A stretch of 7,768 nt of DNA from JAVVVD01 sp964642795 (GTDB lineage Bacteria; Bacillota; Clostridia; Christensenellales; CAG-138): NCBI GenBank assembly GCA_964642795.1, contig CAZXRQ010000070.1, positions 1 to 7,768 of the forward strand, read 5' to 3'. The position numbers and the translations under genes are program-made. Positions 1 to 6,909 of this stretch are shown in pieces (the first letter of the stretch is position 1; every line of letters begins with the position of its first letter). A model generated the notes under the pieces. That model made no database searches. It was not told the DNA's origin and saw only the letters and a list, made by a program, of their open reading frames with translations.

Positions 1-16
1 CCGCGACAGCTTGTAT

Positions 17-45
17 ATAATAGCAAAACCATTCACCATTGTCAA
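17..45 (-). promoter_or_regulatory. Leftward sigma-A-type promoter for a gene outside the window
   Basis: Read on the minus strand, there is a perfect -35 TTGACA (45-40), a 17-nt spacer and a -10 TATTAT (22-17). The expected start is near position 10, so the transcript leaves the window on the left. It lies about 100 nt beyond the stop of the permease gene on the same strand, so the next gene to the left probably has its own promoter. I see no convincing hairpin terminator in 46-143 to end the permease operon, so read-through is also possible. Confidence 0.6.
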
Positions 46-143
46 CCGCTTTTTTTGCCTTTTGCTACTTTTTTTCTTTCGTGTCAAATTGATATCCGCA
101 ACAGTCCTATCTGTCTCGCCAACTACGCGGTCGTTTTTAAATT

Positions 144-1472
144 TTACTCGTTTCTCAGCGCTGCAAGCGGACTCAGCCGCATGGCACGAAACGCAGGATA
201 CATGCCGCTCACCACCGCCACAACTATGGAAAACGCCACCGCGCCAAATGCAAGATACAGCGGGATAACGCTGGACAAACCAAACGAATCCTTCAATAGT
301 ACGTTCAGCAGCATACTTATGCCATAGCTTACCCCCAAGCCAAGCGCGCCTCCAAACAGCCCGATGTATGCGGCCTCTGTCAGGAACAGCTCTACTATGT
401 TGCTCATGCGGCAGCCCAGCACCTTGATTATGCCGATCTCCTTGGTACGCTCGTATATGCTCATCATCATGGTGTTCATTATGCCTATTGCAGCCACCAG
501 CAGCGCCACGCCGCCTATCGCGCCCAGTAAATACTGTATGCGTGCCGTGCTTTCCTTGGCCATATTCACGGCGTCGATAACGCTCTCCGTACCGTACCCC
601 AGCTCATTTATCGCATTTCGCACGCTTTCAACAGCGTCGATATCCACACACTTAACATATATACTCGAATACTTGCTGGTATCCACGCCGTACATATAAT
701 CCTTGTTTTCCTTGGCGAGCTTTTTCAGCATATCTATATCCATTATCGTGTACCATGAGAACGAGTTGTTGCCCTGTCCCATAACCCCCGTCACTTCGGC
801 ACGGTAGAACTTGCCGTGAGGTATCACCTGCCCGCCGGTGTAGGAATACGCATCGCCGCCGTATATATTGGAGGAATCGAACGTGAGCTGAAAGCGCGAA
901 TCCGCCGTCACTTTGGGATTTCCCTCGTTATCCATCGCCGGATTATAGTTGTTGGGGTCGTAGAAGTTCTGCAACGCCCAGCTTCCCAGCACCATCCTTA
1001 CCGTGGAGCCGCCGTGCGACTCTGGTAGGCTTCCCGTCTCCGGAACTATATCAAACTGTGCTGCAACGTCCATGTCCACGCCCAGCAAGGATATGTCCGT
1101 AACGTATCTGCCGCTTTTAAGCATGCCGCCCCAGCATTCTATGGTGGGCATCACCGCAACCACGCCCTCTATCTTTCGCAGCGCATCCACAGTCTTATTA
1201 TTCAGCACTATACTGTCGTCGGACTGATAATAGGTGCTCACGTTTGCGCCTTCGCCGCTGGTTACCTGGCGGTAGTTGGTTACCGTTATCATTGTAAGGC
1301 TGCCGGTGCCTGCAAAGCTATCTATCGTGGCCTTCTGTATGCCCAGGCCCAGCGATACCATTACGACTATGCTCGCAACGCCTATCACCATCCCCAGTAT
1401 GGTGAGGAACGTGCGCGCCTTACGGCGCCACAGGTTCATAAGCGCCGTTCGCAATACGTCGCTTATCTTCAT
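144..1472 (-). CDS. MacB/FtsX-type ABC transporter permease
   Basis: Membrane subunit of an ABC system of the MacB/FtsX (type VII, mechanotransmission) class, 442 residues. TM1 is at about 21-43, following the typical N-terminal pattern (LWRRKARTFLTILGMVIGVAS). A large extracellular MacB_PCD-like domain spans about 45-310. TM2 is at about 314-336, TM3 at about 364-392 and TM4 at about 403-427. The cytoplasmic segment ERTKEIGIIKVLG (341-353) is the family's coupling-helix region, and the end (YPAFRAMRLSPLAALRNE) is the classic family C-terminus. The ATG overlaps the stop of the upstream gene in an ATGA, so translation is probably coupled. This is the last gene of the operon ATPase – Ig-like protein – permease. 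The family exports or extracts peptides, lipids or lipoproteins, or transmits force across the envelope. The substrate here cannot be read from the sequence. Confidence 0.93.
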   Translation of the reverse strand: MKISDVLRTALMNLWRRKARTFLTILGMVIGVASIVVMVSLGLGIQKATIDSFAGTGSLTMITVTNYRQVTSGEGANVSTYYQSDDSIVLNNKTVDALRKIEGVVAVMPTIECWGGMLKSGRYVTDISLLGVDMDVAAQFDIVPETGSLPESHGGSTVRMVLGSWALQNFYDPNNYNPAMDNEGNPKVTADSRFQLTFDSSNIYGGDAYSYTGGQVIPHGKFYRAEVTGVMGQGNNSFSWYTIMDIDMLKKLAKENKDYMYGVDTSKYSSIYVKCVDIDAVESVRNAINELGYGTESVIDAVNMAKESTARIQYLLGAIGGVALLVAAIGIMNTMMMSIYERTKEIGIIKVLGCRMSNIVELFLTEAAYIGLFGGALGLGVSYGISMLLNVLLKDSFGLSSVIPLYLAFGAVAFSIVVAVVSGMYPAFRAMRLSPLAALRNE

Positions 1473-3202
1473 AGCGCGTTGTCCTCCGAGTTTTCAATAT
1501 CCGCGATCTGGCGCGCGCGCCTCCGCTTGAGGAATATAATAAGCACGGCTATTCCGCCCGCTGCTATAACGGCTATAACCACCCACCACGGAAAAGAGCC
1601 TGTGGATTTTTCCGGCTCCGTTTCGAACTCGCCGCCCATCATTGCATCGTCGTATACCGGCTGCTCGTTTACATACAGCGTAAACGGCAGCTTTTCGGTA
1701 TACTGCGTGCCGAGGGAGTCTTCATATATTATAAGTATGTTCCCCTGTATTTCTCCGGCCGTAGACGGTATCACATTGAAGTCCGCGTTCATGCTGCCAC
1801 CGCTGGATATGTTGCCGCCGAAATAGCTTTCCTCCATTACCAATCCGTCGCCTTCGACATCCACTACGCAGTTGCTTATTGCGGACTTGCCCAGATTGTA
1901 AAGCACCACATACATCGAACAGCTTTGGCCAACATATGCTTCGTCGTTTATAACCGGGTCGTTCAGCTTTAAGCGTATGCGCTGCGCTACCGGTATCGTC
2001 ACGGTCTCCTCGGCAGTATACGCAGTTTTCGAGCTTGCGCCCTCATATGCAAACGAAATATTCAGCGTATACGGTTTCGCCTCAGCATCCGCCGCCGCCT
2101 GCAACGTCAGGCTCTCCGTATGGGTCTCGCCCTTGCCAATCTTATCAATATATACGGTGTTACTGCCGCCGCTTACCGGCAGCACGGCGCTGGCCGCATC
2201 CGTTACCTTCATCTGAATGTTGGATACGCTTTCCGAGCTTGAGGTGTTTAGCACGTCAAACGTAACGGTGAACGGCTCGCCTGCATATACCTGCTCCACG
2301 TCCACCTTGTAGCCGGATATGATTATACGCGGCGTGGAGGACGTGCCTTCCGTGCCGCCATTTGCCACAGCACCGCGCTTAACGTTAATAAACATATTCA
2401 GCGTGGCTGTCTTAAAATCTCCGTTGCAATCATAATAGGTAACGGTAAAATCCACCTTCTTCACGCCCGCCGTCACCTTTTTGCTAAGGGTAAGGTCATA
2501 CGAAAACTCCACAACATTGCCCGCAGATATACTCCCACCGTAAAACAGCGAATAGTCCACAAGCGTTATGTCAAACGGAAAGCTGTCCAGCTCGCCCGAT
2601 ATCACCGGCGTTACTGTAACATCGTGTATGTAGTTAAAATCGCAGGTGAGCGGCAGGCGCAGCTTAATAGTATCGCCGTAATCACCGCTTGGTGCGGGAA
2701 CGTTGTTGCCGTACGCGTCCACGCGGGATATGCGTGGGCTGTTGCTTTGCCCGGCTTCTTCCGTACTTTCCGTCTCCGCCGCGCTGGTTTTGATTATTGC
2801 AAAATCGTCGCTCAGTGCATAGTCGGTGCTGCCGTCTTCAGCGGTATAGCCCACATATACGGTCTGGCCTGTGTATGTACGCGCCTCCAGCGTTTTACTT
2901 ATTGCAGCAGTGAAGGTTATGCTGGCGCTCCCACCAGCGCCGATCTGCGTTTTGCTTATACTGGCGATCGACGATATCGCCGCAGCATCCGCTGCCACCA
3001 CCTCGTTTACGGTTATCGTACCGGCAGAATTATTTGTCACATTCAGTTTTACGGTGACCTTCCCACCGGCTTCTTTCACGGTAGCCGTGGTCACGCTAAC
3101 GGTTACCTCTTCCGCAGCCATGCCCACAGTGCATACGGGCAGCGTAAGCGCTATTATTAGCGCTATGCAAAATACACGTCGTAAAGTCTTATTGATCGTC
3201 AC
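1469..3202 (-). CDS. Exported multi-Ig-like (CARDB/COG1361-like) protein with C-terminal membrane anchor
   Basis: 577 residues, starting at a GTG (3202) preceded by a GGGGGG-rich ribosome binding site. A signal peptide lies at about 1-30: a KTLRR basic start, a hydrophobic core and GMAA before EEVTV. The mature part is beta-rich and looks like about four Ig-like/CARDB-type domains, at roughly 32-138, 157-277, 290-405 and 408-512. Recurrent phrases typical of 'conserved repeat' domains include VTVKLNVTNNS, FTVTFDVLNTSSSE and MYVVLYNLGKSAISN. An acidic linker (525-535) leads to a TM helix at about 539-558 and a short cytoplasmic tail starting KRRRAR. The tail is too long, and no LPXTG-like motif precedes it, so it is anchored by the helix rather than by sortase. 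The gene overlaps the ATPase gene by 14 nt and the permease gene by 4 nt, so it is surely part of the ABC system. An extracellular adaptor or substrate-capture role is inferred. It does not look like a MacA membrane-fusion protein. Confidence 0.85.
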   Translation of the reverse strand: MTINKTLRRVFCIALIIALTLPVCTVGMAAEEVTVSVTTATVKEAGGKVTVKLNVTNNSAGTITVNEVVAADAAAISSIASISKTQIGAGGSASITFTAAISKTLEARTYTGQTVYVGYTAEDGSTDYALSDDFAIIKTSAAETESTEEAGQSNSPRISRVDAYGNNVPAPSGDYGDTIKLRLPLTCDFNYIHDVTVTPVISGELDSFPFDITLVDYSLFYGGSISAGNVVEFSYDLTLSKKVTAGVKKVDFTVTYYDCNGDFKTATLNMFINVKRGAVANGGTEGTSSTPRIIISGYKVDVEQVYAGEPFTVTFDVLNTSSSESVSNIQMKVTDAASAVLPVSGGSNTVYIDKIGKGETHTESLTLQAAADAEAKPYTLNISFAYEGASSKTAYTAEETVTIPVAQRIRLKLNDPVINDEAYVGQSCSMYVVLYNLGKSAISNCVVDVEGDGLVMEESYFGGNISSGGSMNADFNVIPSTAGEIQGNILIIYEDSLGTQYTEKLPFTLYVNEQPVYDDAMMGGEFETEPEKSTGSFPWWVVIAVIAAGGIAVLIIFLKRRRARQIADIENSEDNAL

Positions 3203-3911
3203 GGTATTGTCCCCCCTGTTCTTTTACCTTTATATCCGTTATTCTACCGTCCAGCAGGCTGATCACCTTGTCCGCAAATTCCGCCATATACGGATCGTGG
3301 GTGACCATGACCAGCGTCTTGTTATGCTTGCGCATAGTATCGCATATAGCGTGCATTATCTCGTCGCTGGTGTTTGAATCGAGATTGCCGGTAGGCTCGT
3401 CGGCAAATATTATGTCCGGCTCCGTCACCAGCGCGCGCGCTATGCCCACGCGTTGCTGCTGGCCGCCAGAAAGCTGATCAGGCTTATGATTCATATGGGA
3501 TTCCAAATTCATCAGCTTCAGTGCGCGCTTTGCCAGAATATTGCGTTTGTACGCCGGCATTCCGCGAAACGACAGCGGAAGCGCGACATTTTCAAGCGCC
3601 GTATAATATGGCATTAAGTTGTAGGATTGGAATATAAAGCCCACATGTTTTTGGCGAAACATTATAAGCTCCGCCTGGTTCATGCGTTCAAGATGCATTC
3701 CCGCCACAATAACCTCGCCGCTCGTGGCAGGTTCAAGCCCTGCAAGCATATTCAGAAGCGTAGACTTTCCGCTTCCGCTCCGACCGATTATGCAGCACAG
3801 CTCTCCACGCTGTATTGTAAGATCCACGCCGCGCAGCGCCTGTATATCCACGCTGCCGACGTGGTAGGTTTTCTTTACTCCGGTAAGCCGGATCACAGGC
3901 CTTTGTTCCAT
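3189..3911 (-). CDS. MacB/LolD-family ABC transporter ATP-binding protein
   Basis: Cytoplasmic ATPase that powers the permease encoded downstream; 240 residues, normal for the family. All motifs are intact: Walker A GRSGSGKST (43-51), Q-loop Q95 (FIFQSYNLMP), signature LSGGQQQR (147-154), Walker B IIFADEP (167-173) with catalytic Glu172, D-loop GNLD (175-178) and H-loop His205 (MVTHD). The FQSYNLMPYYTALENV stretch is typical of the MacB/LolD/FtsE group. I chose the ATG at 3911 over the in-frame ATG at 3929 because AAGGGG (3923-3918) sits 6 nt upstream of it. The upstream ATG would place that ribosome binding site inside the gene. The protein begins MEQRPVIRLTGVKKTY, a standard family start. 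First gene of the operon; its last 14 nt overlap the next gene. Confidence 0.95.
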   Translation of the reverse strand: MEQRPVIRLTGVKKTYHVGSVDIQALRGVDLTIQRGELCCIIGRSGSGKSTLLNMLAGLEPATSGEVIVAGMHLERMNQAELIMFRQKHVGFIFQSYNLMPYYTALENVALPLSFRGMPAYKRNILAKRALKLMNLESHMNHKPDQLSGGQQQRVGIARALVTEPDIIFADEPTGNLDSNTSDEIMHAICDTMRKHNKTLVMVTHDPYMAEFADKVISLLDGRITDIKVKEQGGQYRDDQ

Positions 3912-3946
3912 CGTCGTCCCCTTCCCCATCCATCTGTGACATATGG

Positions 3947-3978
3947 ATTATACCGTATATGTGCATATACGATTGGAA
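3947..3978 (-). promoter_or_regulatory. Candidate promoter of the ABC operon with elongated spacer
   Basis: On the minus strand a consensus -10 TATAAT lies at 3952-3947. Its start point would be near 3940, giving a leader of about 30 nt before the ATPase ATG at 3911. No good -35 exists at 17 nt; the hexamer there is CAATCG. The nearest partial match is TTCCAA (3978-3973; 3 of 6), with a 20-nt spacer. A weak -35 with a long spacer suggests a promoter that needs an activator. Confidence 0.5.
3954..3971. repeat. Perfect 8-2-8 inverted repeat (candidate operator)
   Basis: CGTATATGTGCATATACG is a perfect dyad with 8-nt arms and a 2-nt centre. It lies immediately upstream of the leftward TATAAT box and fills almost the whole interval between that box and the poor -35. 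No RNA-level role is likely, because it lies upstream of the expected transcript start. A DNA-binding regulator site is the simplest reading. Confidence 0.55.
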
Positions 3979-4022
3979 ATAAACCATGAACATTGCAAAA
4001 CCGCAGCCGTTTTGAATGAAAC

Positions 4023-4036
4023 CACTATATATAGTG
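4023..4036. repeat. 14-nt perfect palindrome in divergent intergenic region
   Basis: CACTATATATAGTG is identical to its reverse complement. It lies about 38 nt upstream of the -35 of the rightward promoter and about 45 nt upstream of the leftward one. It could be a second regulator site, although its AT-alternating core makes a chance palindrome more likely than for the 8-2-8 repeat. Confidence 0.35.
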
Positions 4037-4073
4037 CAAACATTCTTTATTTACACAACACACGCCATATTCG

Positions 4074-4102
4074 TTGACATTATCTGCGGTTAGCGATATT
4101 AT
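4074..4102 (+). promoter_or_regulatory. Rightward sigma-A-type promoter of the VPDTG protein gene
   Basis: Perfect -35 TTGACA (4074-4079), a 17-nt spacer and -10 TATTAT (4097-4102). The start is expected near 4109, leaving a leader of about 47 nt before the ATG at 4156. A second exact TATAAT at 4116-4121 lacks a usable -35. The boxes and spacing match those of the leftward promoter at 17-45. Confidence 0.75.
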
Positions 4103-4155
4103 TAGGTAGTAATAGTATAATTATGCTGTTTTTTCGAGGAATATGGGGGTTGTTT

Positions 4156-5292
4156 ATGAAGAAAACGCTTGCAATAGCCTTGGTAATGATAACCGTGTTC
4201 TCCCTCTGTTCGGTCGCCTTCGCCGAAATTGGCGTAGAGCGTGATCCAGTCGCCACCACTACGCACGCGTCTCTTTCTCTTGCGCTGTATGAATACTGTG
4301 AAGACGCGATCGGCGCCGAGTGCAGGATCACCCGCTCCACCACCAAAGGCATCCGTAAGGGCGACATATTGGGTATACGCATAATGCTGACAATACCCAA
4401 AAATTACGACGTCGGCAACGGCGAGTTTTCTTTCAGCATCACCAACGCAAAGGCGGTCGCTACCGACACCGCGCTCGAGTTTACCTGGCAGTCCGTTGCC
4501 AGCAACACCAGCATATTATGGCTGAACCCGCTTGCAGAGGGCGAGGATAACGAATGGAGCACCTCCGATACAGCGGGCGCCATCAGCACGTCTGCCACCT
4601 CCATCACATACCGGGCATACATCAAATTCGAAGTTGCGGAGGATAATCTCCCCGTCGATATCAAGGCAGTATACAGCGGCAGTCTCGCCGGGGCGAGCTT
4701 CGATTCAAACGGTTGCATCCCAATAACCAAAGGCGGAGAGGACTACATCGCCTATTACGGGAACTTGGCTACGATAGCCGGCTATGTGCACAGCGCATCC
4801 ATAACCATGTCCGGTAACGGCTACGCATTAGTTACAAAGGATAAAACCAAAGGCGTATTCTTTGCCTGCAGCGCCAAGCGCGCCGACGGCAATGCAAAGG
4901 TCAACGATGTATACTACAAGTCGGGCGATACGCTATATCGTGCATACGGTTTTGTGGACGAACTCGTATTTAATGATGGAACCGCTCTGTACACCCCAGA
5001 CGATGAAATATATCCCGAGCTGCTTGCCGGGCTTAACAAGCTGCTTGGCATCATGGGCTATTCCATGACCGGCGATCTCCTCTACCTTAACGACTCGCTG
5101 TTTACAGGCATCATCGGCGGTACGGAATACCGTTCAAAAGAGATATCTCTGCCCCCCTATATAGTAACCATTACGGTATCCGGCCCCGTCACCGTTCCGG
5201 ACACCGGCTGCTCAAGCCGTTTGGGCACGGCGCTTATGCTGCTTGCCGCGCTTACTGCAGCAAGCGTCGCCATCAAAAGACGGCGCGCATAG
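4156..5292 (+). CDS. Secreted protein with C-terminal VPDTG sortase-like anchor, family not recognised
   Basis: 378 residues. The ATG at 4156 was chosen over the in-frame ATG at 4123 because a GGGGG ribosome binding site (4145-4149) lies 6 nt before it and because it gives a textbook signal peptide: MKK, a hydrophobic core, and AFA before EIGVE at about residue 23. The C-terminus reads VPDTG (347-351), a hydrophobic segment (about 356-373) and KRRRA. This is the order of a sortase sorting signal, but with V in place of L and a Cys directly after the motif. The N-terminal half (about 60-215) is rich in beta-type stretches such as GDILGIRIMLTIP, which loosely recalls cohesin-like or Ig-like secreted modules. 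Residues 240-330 are more mixed. I do not recognise the family and assign no function. The gene diverges from the ABC operon and is followed by its own terminator. A surface role is inferred from the two end signals only. Confidence 0.85.
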   Translation: MKKTLAIALVMITVFSLCSVAFAEIGVERDPVATTTHASLSLALYEYCEDAIGAECRITRSTTKGIRKGDILGIRIMLTIPKNYDVGNGEFSFSITNAKAVATDTALEFTWQSVASNTSILWLNPLAEGEDNEWSTSDTAGAISTSATSITYRAYIKFEVAEDNLPVDIKAVYSGSLAGASFDSNGCIPITKGGEDYIAYYGNLATIAGYVHSASITMSGNGYALVTKDKTKGVFFACSAKRADGNAKVNDVYYKSGDTLYRAYGFVDELVFNDGTALYTPDDEIYPELLAGLNKLLGIMGYSMTGDLLYLNDSLFTGIIGGTEYRSKEISLPPYIVTITVSGPVTVPDTGCSSRLGTALMLLAALTAASVAIKRRRA

Positions 5293-5308
5293 CACTGCTT
5301 TATACTGC

Positions 5309-5348
5309 AAAGCGCCCTGTGTCATGCATTGGTGACACAGGGCGCTTT
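5309..5348 (+). terminator. Hairpin terminator after the VPDTG protein gene
   Basis: A perfect 16-bp stem, AAAGCGCCCTGTGTCA (5309-5324) with its complement (5333-5348) around an 8-nt loop, begins 16 nt after the stop codon. The T run is short (TTT inside the stem, then AATAATT), so termination may be incomplete. The very stable stem and its position between two transcription units support the call. Confidence 0.8.
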
Positions 5349-5353
5349 AATAA

Positions 5354-5382
5354 TTGCCGTATAACCAGTTTTGCTATATAGT
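5354..5382 (+). promoter_or_regulatory. Candidate promoter of trmK, possibly leaderless
   Basis: TTGCCG (5354-5359; 4 of 6 to consensus), a 17-nt spacer and TATAGT (5377-5382). A TG at 5372-5373 could also serve an extended -10 with TATATA (5375-5380). Either reading puts the transcript start at about 5387-5389, at the trmK ATG. It lies in the 40-nt gap between the hairpin terminator and that ATG, which is where a promoter is needed. Confidence 0.45.
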
Positions 5383-5388
5383 ATTCAC

Positions 5389-6099
5389 ATGGAAAGATAC
5401 GTTCACCTCAGCCCCCGGCTGGCGGCGGCAATGGATATGCTATCCCCCTGTAATACGGTTGCCGACATCGGCTGTGACCACGGCAGGCTGGCCGCCGCGC
5501 TGCTGCAAAGCGGCACAGCGCAGCGCGTCGTCGCCGCGGATATAAGCCCGGCGTCTCTGGAAAAGGCACGCAGGCTTTGCAGCCTATGCGGGCTTGAGGA
5601 TTCGCTCACGCTGCGGCTTGGCGACGGGCTCAGCATACTGTCGCCGGGCGAAGCGGAGGGTATTGCCATACTGGGCATGGGCGGAACGCTGATTGCACGG
5701 CTGCTGGACGCCACGCCGGACGTTGCAAAGCACGCAGAGCTCGTTCTTTGCCCCATGCGCGCCGCGGACGACCTTAGGTATTACCTTTGCCACAACGGGT
5801 ATGCTATACTGGATGAAAGGCTTGTAGCCGATTCAAGGCGGGTATACCAGCTTATCCGCGCCCGCGCAGGTACGCCGGAGCCTCCTCCCTACGGCTGGCC
5901 GGAGGATATGTATATGCTCGGGCATATGCTGTATACGCGCCGTGATCCGCTGCTGCCGCCGCTGGTGGAACGCTATATTGCCGGGCATGAAAAGCGTCTT
6001 GCGCGAGCACAAGCCGCCGGACGCTGCCCCCAAAGGCTTACCGGCGCGCTGGATGCGCTATATCAAATAAAGCGCCTTATTGATGAGGAGGAAGTATGA
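5389..6099 (+). CDS. trmK: tRNA (adenine(22)-N1)-methyltransferase
   Basis: TrmK/YqfN family (COG2384). It uses S-adenosylmethionine to methylate N1 of A22 in tRNA, in the cytoplasm. 236 residues, normal length. The N-terminal SPRL...M..L phrase leads to Rossmann motif I VADIGCDHGRL (24-34), then VAADISPASLEKA (48-60), GDGLSIL (78-84), the catalytic-site loop ILGMGG (94-99) and LVLCPMRAADDLRYYL (118-133), all in family order. The C-terminal third is helical and charged, as in the family. ATG 5389 fits homologous N-termini better than the in-frame TTG at 5371, and neither has a visible Shine-Dalgarno sequence. The stop overlaps the next gene (ATGA). TrmK next to a Nif3-family gene is a well-known Firmicutes arrangement. 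Confidence 0.92.
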   Translation: MERYVHLSPRLAAAMDMLSPCNTVADIGCDHGRLAAALLQSGTAQRVVAADISPASLEKARRLCSLCGLEDSLTLRLGDGLSILSPGEAEGIAILGMGGTLIARLLDATPDVAKHAELVLCPMRAADDLRYYLCHNGYAILDERLVADSRRVYQLIRARAGTPEPPPYGWPEDMYMLGHMLYTRRDPLLPPLVERYIAGHEKRLARAQAAGRCPQRLTGALDALYQIKRLIDEEEV

Positions 6100-6869
6100 G
6101 CGTCACTTTGGACGATTTTTGCGCCGCAATGCAGCGCATAGCCCCCATGGAGCTCGCCATGGAATTTGATAACCCCGGACTGATAGTGGGAATGCTGCGC
6201 AAGGATATACGCAAGGTGCTTGTAGCGCTGGACTGCACCTGCGAAGTAGCCAGTGAGGCCGTCGAAGGCGGCTACGACATGGTGCTTACGCATCACCCTA
6301 AGCTGTTTTCCCCTGTAAAGCGACTGCTGCCCGAGGACCCGGAGCTTGCGCCGCTGTTCACGCTGATAAAGCATGATATAGGGCTGTACGCCGCCCACAC
6401 CAACCTTGACGCTGCCCCAGACGGAGTAAACGACTGTTTGGCCCGCACGCTCGAGCTTTCGGACATAACCCCGCTGCCACCTGATATGCTGGGGCGCATA
6501 GGTACATACGCACCGGGCGGCAATATAGGCGAATTTGCCAGACATACGGCGCACGCGCTCAAAACCTGCATACGCGTTACCGACGCAGGCGTACCTGTAA
6601 GCCGTGTTGCGCTCGTCGGCGGCGCCGGCGGCGATGATATTCTAGCCGCATTTGAAGCTGGCGCTGATACCTTCGTCACCGGCGAGGCAAAGCATCATCA
6701 GGCGCTTAACGCCAAGCAACTCGGCATAAATCTGATCGTAGCCGGTCACTTTGAGACGGAGCGCATCGTGCTTATTCCGTTGATTAAACGTTTACAGCGT
6801 GAAACGAATGATGTACAATATAATTTAACGCGATTTGACACGCCCATTCTCACCACGGTAACATACTGA
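6096..6869 (+). CDS. Nif3-like dinuclear metal centre protein (YqfO/YbgI family)
   Basis: 257 residues, the short form of the family; Bacillus-type YqfO carries an extra inserted domain that is absent here. Likely metal ligands are all present: His66-His67 in LTHHP, Asp105 in AHTNLD, and His218 with Glu222 in GHFETER. Other family marks are EFDNPGLIVG (23-32) and TGEAKHHQAL (195-204). Relatives are toroidal hexamers with two metals per subunit. Their cellular role is unsettled; GTP cyclohydrolase I type 2 annotations are often copied but unsafe. Translation starts in the trmK stop (ATGA) behind a strong GAGGAGGA site, so it is co-transcribed and coupled with trmK. Confidence 0.93.
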   Translation: MSVTLDDFCAAMQRIAPMELAMEFDNPGLIVGMLRKDIRKVLVALDCTCEVASEAVEGGYDMVLTHHPKLFSPVKRLLPEDPELAPLFTLIKHDIGLYAAHTNLDAAPDGVNDCLARTLELSDITPLPPDMLGRIGTYAPGGNIGEFARHTAHALKTCIRVTDAGVPVSRVALVGGAGGDDILAAFEAGADTFVTGEAKHHQALNAKQLGINLIVAGHFETERIVLIPLIKRLQRETNDVQYNLTRFDTPILTTVTY

Positions 6870-6909
6870 TGGCGCGGAGCGGGCTGCAATATATAAGGGA
6901 GGTTGAAGC

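Noticed and set aside
49..77. T-rich runs on the plus strand as a rho-independent terminator
   Set aside because: No GC-rich stem precedes them on the plus strand. On the minus strand, where the operon runs, they read as A runs, so they cannot end that transcript.
2624..3377. Long plus-strand reading frames (178 and 168 codons) opposite the Ig-like protein gene
   Set aside because: They are antisense shadows of a well-supported gene with signal peptide, domains and operon overlaps. Their translations show no family pattern and they lack convincing ribosome binding sites.
3912..3929. Upstream ATG (3929) for the ABC ATPase
   Set aside because: The best ribosome binding site (AAGGGG) lies inside that extension, correctly spaced for the ATG at 3911.
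4123..4155. Earlier ATG (4123) for the VPDTG protein, and an out-of-frame ATG at 4143 behind GAGGA
   Set aside because: The 4123 start would put 11 odd residues before a perfect signal peptide and has no ribosome binding site. The 4143 frame gives a product with no recognisable features.
5371..5388. TTG start for trmK
   Set aside because: It adds six residues not expected in the family, has no ribosome binding site, and lies upstream of the expected transcript start.
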